A stretch of 64,000 nt of DNA from Candidatus Sodalis endolongispinus (GTDB lineage: Bacteria > Pseudomonadota > Gammaproteobacteria > Enterobacterales > Enterobacteriaceae). The notes under the pieces are model-generated. The model was not told the origin of the DNA. It worked only from the letters and a program-made list of their open reading frames with translations, and searched no databases. The stretch lies in NCBI RefSeq assembly GCF_018777395.1, contig NZ_JAFJYC010000001.1, positions 1,488,001 through 1,552,000 of the forward strand. The letters run 5' to 3'. How positions within the stretch are numbered: the stretch's first letter is position 1; each line of letters begins with the position of its first letter. The position numbers and the translations under genes are program-made. Positions 60,138 to 64,000 of this stretch are shown here, one piece after another.

Positions 60138-61019
60138 TTAAGTTAACGAAGCCCGCTGCCGCCGGTATTCTCTCGGAGAGTGATATCCCAGCGCGCTGTG
60201 CGGATGGTTTTCATTGTAATGCGTGAACGCTGCTGCAAGGTTTCGCAGGGCTGTTCTCGCATCCGGTTTTGGCATGAACTCGATATAGTCTTCCTTCATC
60301 GTCTTCACGAACCGTTCGGCCATGCCATTGCTCTGCGGGCTGCTCACCGCTGTTGTGCAGGGCTCCAGATCCAGTTCTCTGGCGAACCTCTGCGTTTCAT
60401 GCGCGGTATACGCTGAACCGTTGTCCGTCAACCACTGCACCGCTGTATCGGGTAACCTGTCGCCGAAGCGCTTTTCTACCGACCTCAGCATCACATCCTG
60501 CACGGTCGAACTGTCGTAGCCTACAGTGCTCGCAGCCCAGTCTATGGCCTCTCTGTCGCAGCAGTCCAGTGCGAAGGTGACCCGCAGTTTTTCACCGTTG
60601 TCGCAGCCGAACTCGAAGCCATCTGAACACCAGCGCATATCGCTTTCTGCCACCGCGATCCTGCCCTTATGCTCACGCCTCGGCCGCTCTGGTTTTCAAT
60701 GTAATAACAGCAGGTTATGCTCACACATGATCCTGTAAAGTCGTTTCGCATTTACCGGCGGCAGTCCCTCTGCGCGACGTTGTTTACACAGGATGCCCCA
60801 CACCCGCCGATAGCCGTAGCTGGGCATATCGCTGATGATGTCGAGGATGTCCGACAGTATTTCAGCGTCTGCTTCGTCATTACGCCGGTTACAGCGCCTG
60901 TCCTGCCAGTCGGCAGAACGCTTAATCCGCAGTGACAGCGGCGCACGCGACCCGCTCATGGCGCGGCTGACCTGTGCTATTCCCCGGCCTTTGGCAACAA
61001 GGGCGCGTGCGCTATCCAT
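60138..61019 (-). pseudogene. IS2-type transposase OrfB with in-frame TGA
   Basis: DDE integrase-type catalytic part: Asp in [12 protein letters not shown], Asp in WLTDNGSAY, Glu in [12 protein letters not shown], and the C-terminus [18 protein letters not shown] at 60698-60696 (NLLLLH[12 protein letters not shown]) breaks it before the catalytic core. The frame is open upstream to a CTAAAAG at 61054-61048 within orfA, a likely -1 frameshift site for making the OrfAB fusion. Confidence 0.88.
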
Positions 61020-61363
61020 TTTCGTGACTGGCCGTACTCCACGGCTTCTTTTAGGATCTCAACCTCCATCGTCTTCTTACCCAGAAGGCGCTGGAGCTCC
61101 CGGACCTGCTTCAATGCAGCTGCAAGCTCAGAGGCAGGAACAACGTCCTCCCCGGCGGTGAGGCTGCCTTCCTGATATTGCTTTTTCCACTTAAACAGCA
61201 GGCTGGGCTGGATACCGTGCAGTCGTGCGAGATGGGAGACATTCATGCCGGGCTCCATCCTCTGCTGAATAATGGCCATTTTTTCCTGAGGAGTTTTACG
61301 TTTACGGACTTCTTGACCTAACAGGATCCCGGTCATATCAAAATTGGCGTTAGTGTTAGACAT
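60977..61363 (-). CDS. IS2-type transposase OrfA
   Basis: 128 residues. An HTH region ([20 protein letters not shown]) is followed by a leucine-zipper segment ([20 protein letters not shown]), typical of IS3-family OrfA DNA-binding proteins. It overlaps orfB by 43 nt in the -1 frame. Intact. Confidence 0.9.
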   Translation of the reverse strand: MSNTNANFDMTGILLGQEVRKRKTPQEKMAIIQQRMEPGMNVSHLARLHGIQPSLLFKWKKQYQEGSLTAGEDVVPASELAAALKQVRELQRLLGKKTMEVEILKEAVEYGQSRKWIAHAPLLPKAGE

Positions 61364-61425
61364 ATATTCAAGCCTATCTCTTATCTGGAGATACAGCTAC
61401 TGTCTGGTGTTTCAGGGGGATAAAT

Positions 61426-61440
61426 CACGCAGATAGGCGA
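61426..61440. repeat. Direct repeat flanking the IS, right copy
   Basis: Second copy of CACGCAGATAGGCGA, in the rep sequence next to the right end of the insertion; see the left copy at 60085-60099. Confidence 0.85.
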
Positions 61441-62677
61441 GCAAGTCCTTAATCTCCGGCCGTGAAAAAAACGACGTCCCGCCGGAGATGCGATAAGGAA
61501 TGCGGTTCTGCATCAGCATTTTTTCAAACAGCCGCGATTGGTGATTGCCGCGATACAAAATGGCGTAATCGCGATAACGGGTTTTGCTGATGTAGTGGTG
61601 AGCGATCAGCTCCCCCACCACCCGCTCGGCCTCGTGATCTTCATTGTTGGCGGTGATGACTTTCAGGATGCCGCCATGGCCGAGGCGGGAAAAAAGGCGT
61701 TTTTCAAAAACATGAGGATTGTTGGCGATAAGAATGTTGGCGGCATTCAGAATGCGCTCAGTGGAGCGATAATTCTGCTCCAGCTTGATAACCGCAAGCG
61801 TCGGGAAATCTTGTTGCAGCAACGCCAGATTTTGCGGCCGCGCGCCGCGCCAGGAATAGATCGACTGATCGTCGTCGCCCACCACGGTGAAACGGCCCCG
61901 TGGCCCTACCAGCAGCTTCACCAGTTCATACTGGCTGGTATTGGTATCCTGATACTCATCCACCAGCAAATAGCGCAGCCGGTTCTGCCAGCGCTCGCGC
62001 ACCGCCTCGTCGCGCTGCAGCAGTTGGGTCGGCCGTAGAATCAAATCATCGAAATCCAACACATTGCAGGCGATAAGATGGTCGTCATAGAGCGCATAGC
62101 AATGGGCGAACAACTTATCCCGTTCGGAACGGGCCACCGCCTGCGCCGGTGACAGCAGATCGTTCTTCCAGTTGGATATGGCGGAGGTCAGCGACTTGAG
62201 CAGGTCTTTGTCCCCTTCCAGCCACGGCTCGGACAGATCCCTTAGTAGCGCCAGTTGGTCTTGCTCATCAAACAGCGAGAATTTGGCCTTCATGCCCAGC
62301 GCCTTATATTCGCGCTTGATGATAGCCAGTCCGAGCGTATGGAACGTGGCGACGGTCATCCCGCGCGCCTCAGCACGTCCGAGCGTTTGCGCCACCCGCT
62401 CCTTCATCTCCCTGGAGGCTTTATTGGTAAACGTCACCGCCGCGATATGCAGCGCCTGATAGCCGCAACCGCGGATCAGATGGGCGATTTTATTGGTGAT
62501 AACCCGCGTTTTACCTGAGCCGGCGCCGGCCAGCACCAGGCAGGGTCCGGTGACGAATTCGACGGCTTGCTATTGGCTTGTATTAAGGCGCATACATGAA
62601 TCCCGGGCAAAAACGGTGGTGTGAACGGAGGGGGATTGTAGCAGAAAGCGGCGCCGGGGTTTATCCCCGCGGCGGGC

Positions 62678-62705
62678 AAAAAAAACCCCCGCCGGACGGC
62701 GGGGG
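62678..62705 (-). terminator. Rho-independent terminator after ilvC
   Basis: Perfect 8-bp GC stem CCCCCGCC/GGCGGGGG (62686-62693 with 62698-62705), loop GGAC, followed on the minus strand by a run of eight T. It lies 47 bp beyond the ilvC stop, between ilvC and rep. Confidence 0.92.
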
Positions 62706-62752
62706 CTGAAGTTTGCATGGCGCGTCAGCCGTCTGGATGACCCTGCCGCCGG

Positions 62753-64000
62753 TCAGTTCGCGACCGCGATGCGTTTCATATCCTTCATGTAACCACGCAG
62801 TTCGGCGCCCACGATTTCAATCGGATGCTGGCGGATAGCCTCATTAACATCGCGCAGACGCGCATTGTCGATCTCACCGTCGGCCACCGGTTTACCCAGA
62901 TCTCCCGCCTGCAATTTGCCCATAAACGCGTCTTTCAGCAACGGCACGGCGGCATTAGCGAACAGATAGTTGCCGTACTCGGCGGTGTCGGAAATGACCA
63001 CGTTCATTTCATACAAACGCTTGCGCGCAACGGTGTTGGCGATCAGCGGAAATTCGTGCAGCGACTCGTAATAGGCCGACTCGGCGATAATGCCGGAACG
63101 GGTCATGGTTTCAAATGCCAGTTCCACGCCGGCTTTTGCCATGGCTATCATCAGTACGCCGTGATCGAAGTAGGTCTGCTCTCTGATTTTGCCGTCGAAC
63201 TGCGGCGCATTCTCGAACGGCGAACGGCCGGTTTCTTCACGCCAGCCGAGCAGTTTAACATCATCGTTGGCCCAATCGGCCATCATGCCGCTGGAGAAGG
63301 CGCCGGTGATGATATCGTCCATGTGTTTTTCAAACAGCGGCTGCATCAGTTGCTTGAGCTGCTCGGACAACGCATAAGCGCGCAATTTCGCGCTGTTGGA
63401 CAACCGGTCCATCATCAGCGTGATGCCGCCCTGTTTCAGCGCTTCGGTAGTGGTTTCCCAGCCGAATTGGATCAGTTTGCCGGCATAAGCCGGGTCGACG
63501 CCATCGGCAACCATTTTGTCGAAGCACAGCAGCGAGCCGGCCTGCAGCATGCCGCACAGAATGGTCTGCTCGCCCATCAGATCCGACTTTACCTCGGCGA
63601 CGAAAGAGGATTCCAGAACCCCTGCGCGATGGCCGCCGGTGGCGGCCGACCAGGCTTTGGCCAGCGTCATGCCCTCACCCTTCGGATCGTTTTCCTGGCG
63701 CACCGCGATAAGGGTCGGCACGCCGAAGCCGCGCTTATACTCTTCACGCACCTCGGTACCCTGGCATTTCGGCGCCACCATGATAACGGTGATATCGCTA
63801 CGGATTTGCTCGCCCACTTCAACGATGTTGAAGCCGTGGTAATAGCCCAACGCGGCGCCTTGCTTCATTAGCGGCTGTACCGCCTGCACCACGGCGGAAT
63901 GTTGCTTGTCCGGGGTCAGGTTGACCACCAGATCCGCGTCCGGCACCAGCTCTTCATAGGTGCCGACGCGGAAACCGTTTTCGGTCGCCTTGCGCCAGGA
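62753..64000 (-). CDS. ilvC: Ketol-acid reductoisomerase, C-terminal part (runs off right edge)
   Basis: Class II KARI of branched-chain amino acid synthesis. 415 residues are visible, lacking about the first 76 of the 491-residue protein, including the NADPH loop. Visible are [38 protein letters not shown], the Mg-binding Asp/Glu region [20 protein letters not shown], the second (class II) knotted domain with [20 protein letters not shown], and the end [20 protein letters not shown] differs from the E. coli PGTE by one residue. The frame is intact. Confidence 0.97.
   Translation of the reverse strand, partial: SWRKATENGFRVGTYEELVPDADLVVNLTPDKQHSAVVQAVQPLMKQGAALGYYHGFNIVEVGEQIRSDITVIMVAPKCQGTEVREEYKRGFGVPTLIAVRQENDPKGEGMTLAKAWSAATGGHRAGVLESSFVAEVKSDLMGEQTILCGMLQAGSLLCFDKMVADGVDPAYAGKLIQFGWETTTEALKQGGITLMMDRLSNSAKLRAYALSEQLKQLMQPLFEKHMDDIITGAFSSGMMADWANDDVKLLGWREETGRSPFENAPQFDGKIREQTYFDHGVLMIAMAKAGVELAFETMTRSGIIAESAYYESLHEFPLIANTVARKRLYEMNVVISDTAEYGNYLFANAAVPLLKDAFMGKLQAGDLGKPVADGEIDNARLRDVNEAIRQHPIEIVGAELRGYMKDMKRIAVAN

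Larger units (their letters stand above)
60101..61427 (-). mobile_element. IS3-family, IS2-group insertion sequence
   Basis: About 1327 bp (IS2 itself is 1331). The ends are imperfect inverted repeats: the left end begins TGATCTTGCCCCGCC, and the right end, read inwards, begins TGATTTATCCCCCTGAAAC. It carries overlapping orfA and orfB on the minus strand, as in IS2. The exact termini are uncertain by 1-2 bp because of the flanking 15-bp repeat. OrfB has an in-frame stop, so the copy is probably immobile by itself. Confidence 0.9.
59231..62593 (-). pseudogene. rep: ATP-dependent DNA helicase Rep, interrupted by an IS and an amber codon
   Basis: Superfamily 1 helicase. Without the inserted element, the two parts join in frame to 674 codons, exactly 673 residues as in E. 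coli Rep. Walker [45 protein letters not shown] and, in the C-terminal part, [13 protein letters not shown]-like and [12 protein letters not shown] motifs are present. Damage: TAG at codon 8 (62572-62570; MRLNTSQ[12 protein letters not shown]) and an IS2-type insertion at 60101-61427 between LLAYLR and VLTNPDDD. It is clearly non-functional. Confidence 0.95.

Noticed and set aside
62825-63871. 348-codon ORF antisense to ilvC
   Set aside because: Complement of a conserved coding region in a GC-rich genome; no start signal or recognisable domain.

Overview
The window is a GC-rich enterobacterial chromosome segment. Housekeeping proteins (DnaA, DnaN, RecF, YidC, MnmE, Rho and the complete enterobacterial common antigen set) match Escherichia coli closely in length and motifs. 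About twenty genes are broken by single stop codons, small indels, fusions or an insertion sequence, while the surrounding protein sequence is still well conserved. This many young pseudogenes on an enterobacterial backbone suggests a recently host-restricted symbiont. My best guess is a Sodalis-type lineage (Sodalis glossinidius or a Sodalis-allied insect endosymbiont); that name is an inference, not a database result.

Layout. (1) 1-8659 is the replication/ribosome core: gyrB (5' part), recF, dnaN and dnaA on the minus strand, then rpmH, rnpA, yidD, yidC and mnmE on the plus strand. (2) 8990-19082 is a carbohydrate operon behind a sigma-54-type promoter: a wrecked LevR-type activator, a sugar-phosphate SDR, a mannose-family PTS (EIIA and EIIB intact, EIIC and EIID broken), a MtlD-like dehydrogenase, dihydroxyacetone kinase DhaL/DhaK, and a 3-hexulose-6-phosphate synthase/6-phospho-3-hexuloisomerase pair. 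(3) 19224-23740 is a phosphonate locus: a GntR regulator, phnD, phnC and phnE, and a 3'-truncated phosphonoacetate hydrolase. (4) 23802-31286 (minus) is a second PTS operon with its own Enzyme I and HPr, fructose-type EIIA/B/C, a class II aldolase, a cupin and a broken PRD regulator. (5) 32015-35289 holds a broken FabF-like ketosynthase with an HxlR regulator, and a MerR regulator divergent from a broken alpha/beta-hydrolase. (6) 35594-39821 (minus) is a small-molecule-like cluster: methyltransferase, cupin, aminotransferase, and a chimeric MATE/ATP-grasp ORF. (7) 40407-41005 is the argX-hisR-leuT-proM tRNA operon. (8) 41083-53972 (minus) is the whole ECA operon wecA-wzzE-wecB-wecC-rffG-rffH-wecD-wecE-wzxE-wecF-wzyE-wecG, with wecB and wecC joined into one reading frame. 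(9) 54251-62593 holds rho, trxA, and broken rhlB, gppA and rep; rep carries an IS2-type element. (10) 62753-64000 is the 3' part of ilvC.

Core replication, translation, membrane insertion, ECA synthesis, Rho and thioredoxin look functional. The accessory sugar and phosphonate loci, the methyltransferase cluster and the RNA/DNA helicases RhlB and Rep are decaying. In the sugar operons the soluble enzymes are mostly intact while transport or regulation is broken, so these pathways were lost recently.
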